This document shows, piece by piece, positions 33,925 to 44,032 of a stretch of 64,000 bases of DNA. A program made the position numbers and the translations under genes. Source of the DNA: Ischnura elegans (Eukaryota > Arthropoda > Insecta > Odonata > Coenagrionidae); the NCBI RefSeq assembly GCF_921293095.1, contig NW_025791658.1, positions 8,928,001 to 8,992,000 of the forward strand, read 5' to 3'. Every line of letters starts with the position of its first letter. Within the stretch, counting starts at the first letter, position 1. A model generated the notes under the pieces. That model saw only the letters and a list, made by a program, of their open reading frames with translations. It did not search any database and was not told where the DNA came from.

Positions 33925-34950
33925 TTGTTGTGGTGTTCTCCTCTATGCCGACGATTGTAAAATATTTAAAAGGGTTAACACCGCGGCTGATTCCCTGGTT
34001 TTACAAACTGCTCTTCAATCGCTAGAGAAATGGTATGCAATAAATGGCAGTTGCGTGTGAATCCTGGAAAATCTACTGCGATGTCTTTCTCGCTGAAGAA
34101 GAGTACTATCACCTCCACTTATACACTAAATAATCAACCCATTCCCTCTGTCTTATCCCACTCCGATTTAGGCGTCACTTTTGACCAAAAGTTAACCTTT
34201 TACGAACATATAAAAGCCGTTGTTAACAAGGCTATGGCAGTGGTTGGGGCCCTATATCGTCTGAGCGAGATATCCGAACCGAGTGCCTTAAAATCCGTCT
34301 TCATTGGATGTGTGCAACCCATCCTTGAATATTGCTCCCCCATTTGGTCAACTGCTTCTCCCACCACACTAAAATTAATCAACCGTCCACTCAATTTCTT
34401 CTTAGCAATAGTTCGACACCGCATACCTCACCTCAGATTCTCTTCACGTGTCGAAATACTTCTTTCACTTGGATTATTACACCCCAACCACCGCAGATTG
34501 ACATTAGACATCAAATTTCTTTACCGCATCTTAAATGGGTCCTTCAGATCCAGTGATCTCCTATCCTTCTTTTCACTACGCATTCCTGCTCGCAAAACCC
34601 GCAATACTGAACTTCTACACCAGCCCAACTTCCGTCTGGCAATATCTCAACGATCCCTCTTTTCCCGCCTACCTTCTATTTTCAATTCAGTCTCCAATAC
34701 TTCTTCCTCTCTTGACATCTTCGCCTCCCGCTCTAATTTTAATAACCAAGTGAAAAGTCTATCTTTCTGACACTGACCTTTGTATCTGTTGTATAAGCTG
34801 AAAATGATTGTTACTTATGATATTATTTTTATTTTATTTTTACATGTTCATTATTATATTTATATAATTTATTTTGTTTATAAGCCCAATGTAAAGGCCT
34901 TAGTGCTGTTTTTGGTGTGACATAAATAAATAAATAAATAAATAAATTTC
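33925..34950 (+). pseudogene. LINE 3' end (RT palm to C-terminus), 5'-truncated
   Basis: The catalytic YADD lies at 33944-33955 (LLYADDCKIFKRV), followed by LQTALQSLEKW. A two-base insertion at about 34031 (TGGTATGC instead of the expected TGGTGC) shifts the frame. From 34030 the reading KWQLRVNPGKSTAMSFS, DLGVTFDQKLTFYEHI, YRLSEISEPSALKSVF, QPILEYCSPIWS and onward stays open to the stop at 34768-34770. This matches the RT C-terminal region of Jockey/CR1-group LINEs but a different family from the 1320-16530 copies. A 3' UTR and a (TAAA)n tail at 34923-34947 close the element. The copy starts abruptly just before YADD, as expected for 5' truncation. Confidence 0.85.
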
Positions 34951-37174
34951 AATGCCAATACACTTAATTAATTGCAGTTTTTTGTATAAGTTACGATAGT
35001 TATAAACTTGAGCATAGAAAAATATGTTGTTTATTCCTCATAGCGGGTAATAACTGTAAGTTCTTTCCGTGAAACAATATTTGAGGACAGAAAAGTTAAT
35101 GGCCCTCTTAGTACGATAAAAATTAATGATTTCTGTTGTTCGTCTGTTGCCTGTTTAGCAATGTGCCCTGTGATGGCGTTGGAAGTAATGTGATGACCTC
35201 CCTGCACAGTTCTCCCTGCACAGTTCGACATGTGTTTCTGAGGAGCGAGATGATGGAAATTCAAATGAGGTCTTCCTCGAGCCACCAACGTTGTGAGGGA
35301 GTATGCCCCGCCCACCCGCTTCAAGCTTCATTCGTGCTGGCTGTGCTGCATTCGATAGCCTTTTACTGTAAAACTGACGTTCTATTAGACTTCCTCATCT
35401 CTCTCCTTTTCACTTTCGATGATTTTAACTCTTCCACTCGTAAGAATGCTTGAATGCGCTCCTGGCCCAACCCCACTCCTCAGCTCTCTCGTTTCTGAAA
35501 GTTCGTTGACAGATAGTAGCGATAGTAATCAGTTTCTTCGAGCATTAGCAAGGATGAAGAATATTTTGAATACAGCAAAAACCATCATAGTGTCATTGTC
35601 ATCATTTCACCTTGTTACTTGCGCATAAAAATATTCACTAAATAATTAATTCAATAAAGTATTGTTGCAGTATTGTTTTTTTTTTGCAAATATAAATATA
35701 AAATCCTTGCGCTTTCCTTAACTGAATTTTAGAAGATTTTTTTACTACAAGAACCCTGAAAGCAATAACTCATTTATTAATAACATAAGTTATAGTCCCC
35801 CAGCAAATAATTCATATCGATTTTTGACTAGTTCACTTTGTGGAAACTCATTACAATAAAATACAAATAGCTATAGTAAGCTCTTAAGAGAACAGGTCTT
35901 GATATTACTTTGCGAGTCTTGATACTGAAAGGCGAATCGGCGTGGAAAATTACTTCAGCCGTTTCAAGAATTTACGGTTATAATTTCGTAGTTTTTGGCG
36001 TCGCCGATTATGTCCACAGCTTTACCAATCACCTGTTTAAAGCACTCAAATTGGTCAAATTAAATGCCAAGGATGAATACTTGATAAATTAATTACCAAT
36101 TGTAAATTAGTATCTTAAATTGTGAGATTTGGAGTACAAAGACGCTAAGAGCGAAATTATACGACACCTCTTGTCCGTTATGCCCGCATTTTACTAAATT
36201 GATCTTATCTCTTTGTCTGCATCAGACATGTCATTGAAGCTCGAACCGTGCATTGCCAAGATAAGCACTTAGTTAATGCTAAAGTTGGGTCACAATTAAA
36301 TGACGTTTTCCGAGTTACGGGTTACCAAAGTTTGTATTTCGCTTGAACCCATTGAAACAAACGGGTGCAATTTTTGTTCTGATGTTGATAAATACTCTTC
36401 CAGTGCGGTTGCGAAGTAAATATGCTACCAAAGGACACTCCGCATTGAACAAGATAAATATTAATGCAATTATTTCTCATGCGTCACTTAGTTATTTGTT
36501 TGCAAATCCGATGTCACGAGATTTCTTCTCCAATATTAGTCCCCATCCTCCTCTCCAATTTTCCAATCAGTTTCCACACGCCACTTCCGCTTGAATCCAT
36601 TTTCCAGGAAATTTCAGCTGATGTCAACCCTTAAGTAGTCGTGCAAGATTAAGTTACGTAACAACTCGCGTCGGGTCGTATTGGTCGAGAATTTAAACGA
36701 GTAATGATGCTCACATGATTGGAAAAAATCTGGGTTTTAGTAATAAAAAGGCGTGATAGTTATAAGACAGCTGGCGATAGTAAAAAGAAGTTATCATATT
36801 GTTTTTCCATATGATCCAGTGGTTTAATACTTATTTTTACTGATAATGGCTCTAGTATGTCATTTTATAAAGGCGAACCTCTTTTTTTTAATCAAAAGTG
36901 TTTTCATGAACCGTAAAAGTATTTGTTTTTAAGATTAAACCAAGAATGCATTGGTAAAATTACTTAGAAAAGAATTTATATACTTTTCTCACTCTTAGTT
37001 TAAATATGCTTGCAATGGTTTATTACAAATAAGCAAAAACTCTCCAAAATTAAATAATATATGTATGACAGTATCTTTTATTCATTTAAAAAACCTTTCC
37101 GGTTAGTTAGACCCACCGCGACTTTCCAGATGTTAATCCTGCCTCAATATATTAGCCTGGTACTTCCTCCTCTT
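34951..37174. other. Unassigned DNA with one dispersed repeat
   Basis: Bases 35063-35200 resemble 59862-59990 (GAAACAATATTTGA, AATGGCCCTCTT, TGTTGCCTGT, GATGGCGTTGGAAG or GATGGCCTTGGAAG). No gene was recognised elsewhere; frames up to 105 codons lack motifs. Confidence 0.45.
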
Positions 37175-37773
37175 GTCTAACAAGGAAAGTGGCGAAGTGA
37201 GGGTCTCAGCTTTCGATCTAACTTAGTAGTGTCGTAGTCCATCGGGAGCTGAGCACGAATCATCCCCCATATGGGGTTATATAACCGATAGTTTTAACAA
37301 GAACGAGGTTAGACATTTACAGGTTGGTTTTATTCCCTCAGAAATACGGCCTCAACAACTAGGAGCGGTGGTTACGGTACTTGACTCCTACCCGGGGATC
37401 CTATGTTTGATTCTTGGCCGCGGCATAATTTTTTTCTACCTTTCATTTTACAAAAGGCTGCTGTTCATCATTATTTCCATGATTTTCAATGAAAATTTTA
37501 TTTTTATGAGTTGAAATCTCTTTCTGCAGTGTGGTAGCATCAGATATTCTCCCATTTTTTTCAATCGGTAGCCTAGTTTCATTTACGTTATTGAGCCCGC
37601 ATTTCTGAGGGAACATTATAAACCTGTTAATGCTTAACCTTGTTTATTGTTTAAACTCTTGGTTACATAACTTCATATGGGGGATGATCCGTGGTCAGCT
37701 CCCGATGGAATGCGACACTACAAAGTCTGATTGAAATCCGAGACCCACTTCTGTGACACTCCCCTTGTTAGTC
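37175..37773. mobile_element. Foldback element, about 180-bp arms, tRNA-like loop
   Basis: Left arm 37175-37355 and right arm 37591-37773 are reverse complements. Landmarks are TCTAACAAGG, GGGTCTC, TAGTGTCG, CCATCGGGAGCTGA, CATCCCCCATATG, TTCCCTCAGAAAT and the inner CTCAA. The 235-nt loop starts with a tRNA-like stretch at 37361-37425. The arms are diverged by many substitutions, so the element is not recent. No TSD was established. Confidence 0.75.
37361..37425 (+). other. tRNA-related sequence inside foldback
   Basis: AGCGGTGGTTACGGTACTTG has A-box character and ATGTTTGATTCTTGG is one or two bases from the GGTTCGATTCC B-box type, at the right spacing (about 40 nt). It is then followed by AT-rich sequence with a T-run. 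It could be a SINE head or a tRNA pseudogene; a proper acceptor stem could not be confirmed. Confidence 0.45.
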
Positions 37774-40620
37774 AACCGAATCTCTCTAAGAAAGGACTGA
37801 TATCCCTCTCAATGCAAATTAAATACTATTCTGATAATGGGCTCGTCAGTCATAAGGCTAAATATGTTTTCAAGCTCAACTGTATTCAAATGCTTAAAAC
37901 CATCGAATCTGCTAGTCGACTGTCTTTCTCTCTCAGTGGAAATATTTCTGTGGTTTTCCTTGGGGGATATTAAGGAGATAATCAGGTATTGTCGTTTACG
38001 TTGAGGCATGTTAAGAATAATTCAAAGGAACTCCTCCAATGGTGAGATACTAAGCACTAGGGGTGGTCGGATCGGATACCTCGGATCCAAATATCCCCGG
38101 ATATTGCCCTAAACAACTAACAAAAATGTATATGGGAAATATATGGATTGGCGGATACATTATAAGTGAAAATAAAATGATGCTATAAAAGAGAAGAAGA
38201 AACAACACAAGTTATACACTTTCGCGGATTTTTATGTGGTGAAAAACATCTTTGCTCAGAAACAGACAGAGAGAGACAGAATCCCTCACAACTTTTGGAT
38301 AACTGTTCCATAATCGCGCTCCGACAACAGAAAAAGGTTTTTCATATGTGGTCGTTCTGTGTTAGGGGGTGATGAGAAAATCGGGAATGGGAGAGATTTT
38401 TTAAGAGGCAACCTATCTTTCCCCTCTATTTACCGAATTCTTATTGTGAATTTTTATTCTGAGTGTAAGATCCCTCAGACGATTTGGATCACCAGGTGAA
38501 AAGGCTCAAGACTCCCTGGAGGATTCTCATTACCCCAAACGGCCATTTATTTCAGATAGATGGCTGCCATATCTTAAAACACTCTATTCATAGCATTCAC
38601 TGCCATATCTTAAAGTACACTTATCTATTCCCATCACTCTGCTATTATACATGCCTCCTGAATTTACGAAATACCGTTTAAGGCACCACCAGGGTGAGTG
38701 GGACGGGGTGATTCCACACTAATTGGCAATCAGCACTCATCCTAGACACCAATCAGACACGCCTTCTCTCACCGGACACTGGCCAAACACACACAAGAGA
38801 ATGAGATGTGATTAGCTCAGAAACTAGGATAATGCCAAGGATAAGAACACGCTACCGTGCAAACAAAATTATGAGTTAATCATAGAAAAAGGAAAATTTA
38901 GCAAGTTATCTGATTCATGCATGAGTTATAACACGCCAAGAAATGCATGCACATAGCTAGTACTGATTATTACAGTAAGTGTGTACATTTTCAGCCTATT
39001 TTGTCTATTCCAACTCAAACTATCCTAGAGCTAAAACTATTGCAAGAATTATAAATTACTAATGCTGGCATCGGAGCAACGAGCAAGAATTTTTTCTCGG
39101 AAAGACTGATTGCTGTGCAGTTGGCCAATGTATGAAATACGTCGGCAGTCATTTCTGTCTAGTCTTACGGGACTCAAGCAGCAACAGCACCTTTAGCTAC
39201 ATTTATGAGATAGATATAAAAGGATTTTACCAAAGGGGAATTTTATTACATTTCATTGCAAAACTTTTGAACCTGAAATGGGAAGATTTACTCAAAATTA
39301 CCTCTGTAAATTTATATAGTGAGTCTTATTTAAAAAAATCTACGGTTGGCATTTGCAGCGAAAACTTAATCCCACGAGTTCATTTAAACTTTGATTCCAA
39401 CCCCAGTTATATATTGAAATATTTGCGATAACCAAAATTGAGAAAAAATACAAGTTAGCACCATCGCTCATTGATTGATAGTCATTGGAGGAATTGCATC
39501 GTGTCCAATATTTTTCGATGATATTGGTTGCCCAATTTCAGCGAAGAATATAGGACACCTAGTCCTAGAATGTCGGACAAAAAAAAGTTGAGGGTAGAGG
39601 CCAAATAAAAATTGATCGTACGTAAAAACCAGTCGAAGAACATTTTATCTTTTACGTGGTTCTTTCATAGATTACCAATGATGAAAAAATACAGATTCTA
39701 TTCACATTTATATGTAATTCGATGCTTTACGATTCGCGATCTAAATAAAAATTAGCATCGATAGAAAAATACGAAGGGGAGAGAAAGAGTGATTCATTAA
39801 ATATATGTCACAAATTATGATTTGGCACTGATAATGTAGGGAGGAATGCGATGATAGTAAAATAGAGGCACTTCTTGATCACTTTTTTCCAGAGTCATAA
39901 CGAACTATATTAATCACACTGTGTAAAAAAATAAAACCGTGGTCTATTGCGCAATTATCTAAAATACTATATTGAAACATATTCTGTTCTAAATTCATAT
40001 GAAACTAGAGCGCGGATTAATTTTTCAAAAAATATGCCTTGGGATACCGGTGAGGCATGCGCGTTGCATGTATTGTTATTTTGTGGTCAATTCGCGCCAT
40101 TTGGGAAAGAAAAAATTTCAATAAATCGGCTGTGAGTTGCGCCTGAATAATACTTAAAGTTAATTTCATCATAGGCTACTGGCCGACATTATGGAATGTC
40201 TCTTAATGCCGAAAAATGGAGGGTCAGGGGATGGTTGCCTCTGGGCTAGTGGTCATCTCAGCAGACGTGTAGCTGCTAGAGGAAAACCTTCTCTAGCGAC
40301 TCCCTTGAGAAAGATGGGCCACGTCCTATCGATAATCAGAGCAAACTCTATCCCGTAAGCTCCATACTTTCGTTTTTTACTATCTAACCAAGTGTCTTTG
40401 TATGCCCACGCTAGGTCAAGAAGAAGTCAGTTATGGAGGGGCAACGAATAAAGCTTGATGAGTAATCGCATTTGCGCGCGTGGTTAAATTCCTGTCTTTC
40501 CTTTATTTTACGTGGAACAACAGCTGGTGCACTGCCTCCCTTACTTTACGTCTCATAGGTGACTCTGATTCACCTAATGGCGATGAGTCCCCGTTTCACC
40601 GTATGCCTTCAATTTTGAGT
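37774..40620. other. Unassigned DNA
   Basis: No recognised gene or element over about 2.8 kb. The 99-codon frame at 39132-39431 starts with ATG but resembles no family I know and has no splice or promoter context that stands out. Confidence 0.4.
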
Positions 40621-41172
40621 TCACTCTATCGCATGCCGCGGTGAGGGCTGGTCTTTCATCCCTCGCTCCATATTATAATTGGAAATGCTCTCGAAGGGAA
40701 GAATTACCCTGGATTCCGTGCGAAACCGTCATGAATAATCGCTAACATTTACTCGTGCGGTTAAGGCGACGCATTACTCCTGCTCAAACGGATTGCCAGT
40801 ATTTGCTTTCTTGCTTAGGGACTAAAAAGGTTGTGTACTGCCTTATCCGTAGAAGGAGGTCCTGCCTTTAGGCCTTCAGCATGACTCAGTTCAGATTTGA
40901 TGGTGGAGAAAATTTCGGATCGGTGCGAAGCCACTCAGAAAATAGTTCAGTTGCTAGGTAACCATGTGACGATGGTGTTGGAATTCATTCCTGAGTGGTG
41001 TGCTTTTTCCATCTTGTGAAGTGATTATTTCTAATTCCCAATTACAAGAAGGAAGCAGTGTGTGCATCTAAAGCATCAAAATCGTTCGTTAGGTACTGTG
41101 AAGTGCATTGGTTTGTGTGGAGTACGTAAATACCTGAATTTGGAAATCACTGGTTCATTGCGTGATATATTG
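40621..41172 (+). repeat. Dispersed repeat copy A, left part (interrupted by piggyBac)
   Basis: Matches 50760-51315. Shared landmarks are CCGCGGTGAG, TTTAGGCCTTC, GCATGACTCA, GGTGGAGAAAATTTC, GATCGGTGCGAAGCCACTCAG, GTGCATTGGT, TGTGGAGT and GAATTTGGAAATCACT. The repeat resumes at 43768 after the piggyBac insertion. Confidence 0.85.
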
Positions 41173-41515
41173 TTAACACTTTGAGTGCTAGCGCTTTAAA
41201 GCCTCATCCTTACCCCAGTGCTGGGCGTTTTTACGAAAGTTTAGAAATTTTTAATAATTTTACTACAATACATAGAAATTGAAAATAAAGACGACCATAT
41301 TGTTTATAAATTTATCTTTAATTATGTGTTTAGGTGTAATATACGCAAATAATATAATATTTTTGCCATCTCTACAAAAATAATCAATTTTCTTAAAAAA
41401 AGAAAATTGAAAATTCCGGATTTGTAATACAAATGATAATCACAATTAAAATTAAATATACATTTTCCTTTCAAATACCATTATGTGAAGTGTGAGCATC
41501 ATTTTTATCGACTAT

Positions 41516-43509
41516 TTATGTTACATAATTTTTTTTTGTATGATATATTTGAAAGCATGGAGATACACAAAATCCTAAATGGCAAATTTTGCACTCAAAA
41601 GATGTGTCCTTTCTCCTTGCCTTCCCTGCTTGCTCTGTACCCTTGTCAGAGCACACTTTACATCTTCTTTGAGCCTTTTTCTTTTCTGGGGGAATTGGTA
41701 TTCTACTGAGAAAATGTTTTCCGGAGAGACGGGTTAGATGACCTCCACTGGGACCAGGTCCTGATGAAGGTTCTTCCTGAGTAATTGCAAGGTCACTGCA
41801 GAGTTCCTTCATGAAAGATGTCATTGGAATTTTTTTCCCTGTAACTTGGTTATACAAGACACATGCATTTTGTACTGTCATCAAAATCATGTGGAAAGCT
41901 AATTTCCTCCACCATTTCATACTACGGTGGTCAAATACACCATAGGACATACGCTGGTCAGAAAGGTCTACACCAAATTTTTTCTTATTATAGTTCACCA
42001 CTGCAGCTGGCTTAGTTCTTTGGTTACCTCTTCTATCACTATAGGTCACCATTTCTGATGTATGTCGTGTACTTATGATGTATACATCACGCTTATCCTT
42101 CCAACATAACACGAGTACATTACCTTTCCTCCTGTAAACTTGTTCCCCACGACTTAGTTGAGGATTACGAAGAGCACTGGGCATCCCTCTCCTATTTTTT
42201 TGCGTTGTTCCTACCAACCCCGTTTGGAGACCTTCCAATTCCATGGCAAGCAAGGGACTTGTATAGTACCTGTCTGTATACAAAGTATGCCCTTTTCCGG
42301 CTAAGTTTCCAAGAAGCCTTGTAACAACATCTTTCACAACATTGTCCTGACCGCAAAATACGTCGAAGTTCCAAATATACCCAGAATCAGATTCAGAGAG
42401 CATATATAACTTGATGCCATAACGGCTAGGTTTCTGAGGCATGTATTGCTTGAAACTTAGCCTCCCTCTGAATGCACACATGCCTTCATCGATGGTCACA
42501 TCCTCTGCCGGTTGGTATGCACATTGAAATCTACTTCTGAGCAACTCGAACATGGGACGAACCTTGTGTAGAGGGTCAAAACCTGCCTCCCCTTTCTTCT
42601 TTGCACTGGTGTTATCATTCAAATGAAAATTAGCTAAGATGGATAGGAATCTATCCCTACTCATGACACTAGGGCAGAAATTACATGATATGACCGGATC
42701 TGTGCTCCAATGATTGGCCAAAGATGGCCTCTCACTGATGCTCATGTGCAAAATAATTGCTAGGAATTTTCGCACATCACCCAGTGTAACAGTTTTCCAC
42801 TTCAGCAGCCTGCTGTTAGGAGATATTTGATTCAAACTCCTCTTTTTCTGTAAAATTTGCCGAGCATAAAGATTTGATTGTTCCTTGATGATTTTTATAA
42901 TATCATCATCAAAAAAATAAGAAAAAAAATCAGCAAGAGGAGTGGTTTTGTCGAGACCAGTTTCCTCAACCATACCAGACATTCCGGTGAAAACATTTAT
43001 ATTTGGAACATGGTCTATTTCACTCCAACCTCCATCTTGTGCATCTGCCATGATCCTTCGTCCTCCTCTGCCTCGTGGCCGCCCTCTTCTACCTCTCAAA
43101 CCCCTTTGATTCATGGCCGCTGCTTCGGTCTCACAATCACTGGTGCTACTGCTGTCACTCGAATCTAAAGGAACAAAATAGAAGTATACAAAACAGGCAT
43201 TTGAGAAACCAAGTTGAAAATATTCAAGAAACCTTGAGTAATATGTAAGAATAAAATTATCTAAAAAACGACCTTACGCAATATTTCACAAGTAACGTAA
43301 GTGGGCTTCAAGAATAACAGAGGTCGTTACGCAGAATAAAAAAAATACCAAATAAAAGACATTAGCTTACCTAAGTCAGATGTCACTTCGTTTAAAATGA
43401 AATCTGGATCATCTTCACTAAGTTCAGCATCATCAGAAGTGCCACTGTCATCCCATTCCCGACGTAGTTCTCTAAGAATATCTTCATCACGGAGCATAGC
43501 GTCGGCCAT
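41516..43509 (-). CDS. piggyBac transposase, two exons, 595 aa
   Basis: This is a cut-and-paste transposase acting in the nucleus on TTAA targets. Exon 1 runs 43509-43371 (ATG start, MADAMLRDEDILREL, acidic), the intron 43370-43165 (GTAAGC...TTTAG, 206 nt) and exon 2 43164-41516. The joined coding length is 1788 nt, divisible by three, and the junction codon reads Asp in a Ser/Asp-rich stretch. In the joined protein the catalytic Asp residues fall at about 272 (VTIDEGM), 344 (LYTDRYYTS) and 446 (FGVDLSDQ), close to the DDD positions of the classical 594-aa piggyBac transposase. An Arg/Gly-rich basic patch follows exon 1. The C-terminus has the Cys-rich zinc-binding domain (CKVC, CKIC, FCVSPC, then YH). 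No stop or frameshift was seen. GTG at 43527 is not needed as a start. Confidence 0.93.
43165..43370 (-). other. Intron of piggyBac transposase gene
   Basis: Donor TTAG|GTAAGC and acceptor TTTTGTTCCTTTAG|ATTC on the minus strand. Removing it joins two frames that each end or begin exactly at these sites. It is 206 nt, contains stops in the exon 1 frame, and is AT-rich as expected of an intron. Confidence 0.85.
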
Positions 43510-43643
43510 GATGACTGCTTTTTCCACAACTGACAGGGTGATGCAATACCTATATTTTTTCGGTCATTACTGTAGTGAGCTGCCATCTAGAATATTTTCT
43601 ATGCACTAACTCGTGTAAGCAACCGATCTAAGTAGATTTCAGA

Positions 43644-43746
43644 ACGTAATATTACGCTGGCTACATAAAAGACGATCAAATTCAAACTGACGTAATATTA
43701 CGTTGCCCGCAGTTCTACGAAGATTCACGAGAACGTAATATTACGT
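43644..43746. promoter_or_regulatory. Three ACGTAATATTACGT palindromes near piggyBac 5' end
   Basis: Copies at 43644-43657 (last base C), 43690-43703 and 43733-43746 lie between the right TIR and the transposase start codon. They are spaced about 43-46 bp centre to centre. Position suggests subterminal transposase-binding sites, transcription control, or both. They are absent from the other end of the element. Confidence 0.6.
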
Positions 43747-43767
43747 CGTTAGCACTCAAAGTGTTAA

Positions 43768-43965
43768 GTATGTTGGATGGTGTGCGTGTGGAAGCATCTT
43801 GTGGTGTTTGTACAGTTTTTTGTATTACCATGAGAGTTACAGAAGAGGAATAATGATACTAGGATCTTAGGATTTGGCTTCATTCTCCTGTAAAGAGTCA
43901 AGTGCTCCAGATCCAAGGAAAGAACAAACAAGTAGCCATAATTTTCACCTTTTTAAAATACTCGT
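43768..43965 (+). repeat. Dispersed repeat copy A, right part
   Basis: Continues the repeat broken by piggyBac: GATGGTGTG, TGAGAGTTACAGAAGAGGAA, CTTAGGATT, CTTCATTC, AAAGAGTC and CAAGGAAA match 51318-51500. It ends where the RTE fragment begins. Confidence 0.8.
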
Positions 43966-43971
43966 AATTAT

Positions 43972-44032
43972 CTGACAGAAGAATCATCCACAGTTTACAA
44001 AAACCAAGTAGCCGTGATAAAATCAGGGCCCA
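43972..44032 (+). pseudogene. RTE copy 2, left piece of split element
   Basis: AGAAGAATCATCCACAGTTT and CCAAGTAGCCGTGATAAAAT match the sense strand of the complete RTE (complement of 8035-8100), encoding the RT stretch IIHSLYKNQVAVIKSGP with a two-base deletion. The match stops at GGGCCCA and resumes exactly at 45775, 1742 bp later. The RTE copy was 5'-truncated before being split. Confidence 0.88.

Larger units (their letters stand above)
41173..43767 (-). mobile_element. Complete piggyBac transposon, 2587 bp plus TTAA sites
   Basis: TTAA at 41173-41176 and 43764-43767 flank inverted ends CACTTTGAGTGCTAGCG (left) and CACTTTGAGTGCTAACG (right, as complement): 17 bp with one mismatch. Precise TTAA duplication is the hallmark of piggyBac transposition. 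Inside is a spliced transposase gene without inactivating changes. The insertion splits a dispersed repeat whose other copy (50760-51545) is unoccupied. Size, ends and gene together indicate a possibly autonomous element. Confidence 0.95.

Noticed and set aside
39132-39431. 99-codon ATG frame
   Set aside because: No motif recognised and base composition like the surroundings. Cannot be supported as a gene without transcript or homology evidence.
41485-43168. Plus-strand frames overlapping the piggyBac transposase
   Set aside because: Shadows of the transposase coding strand.
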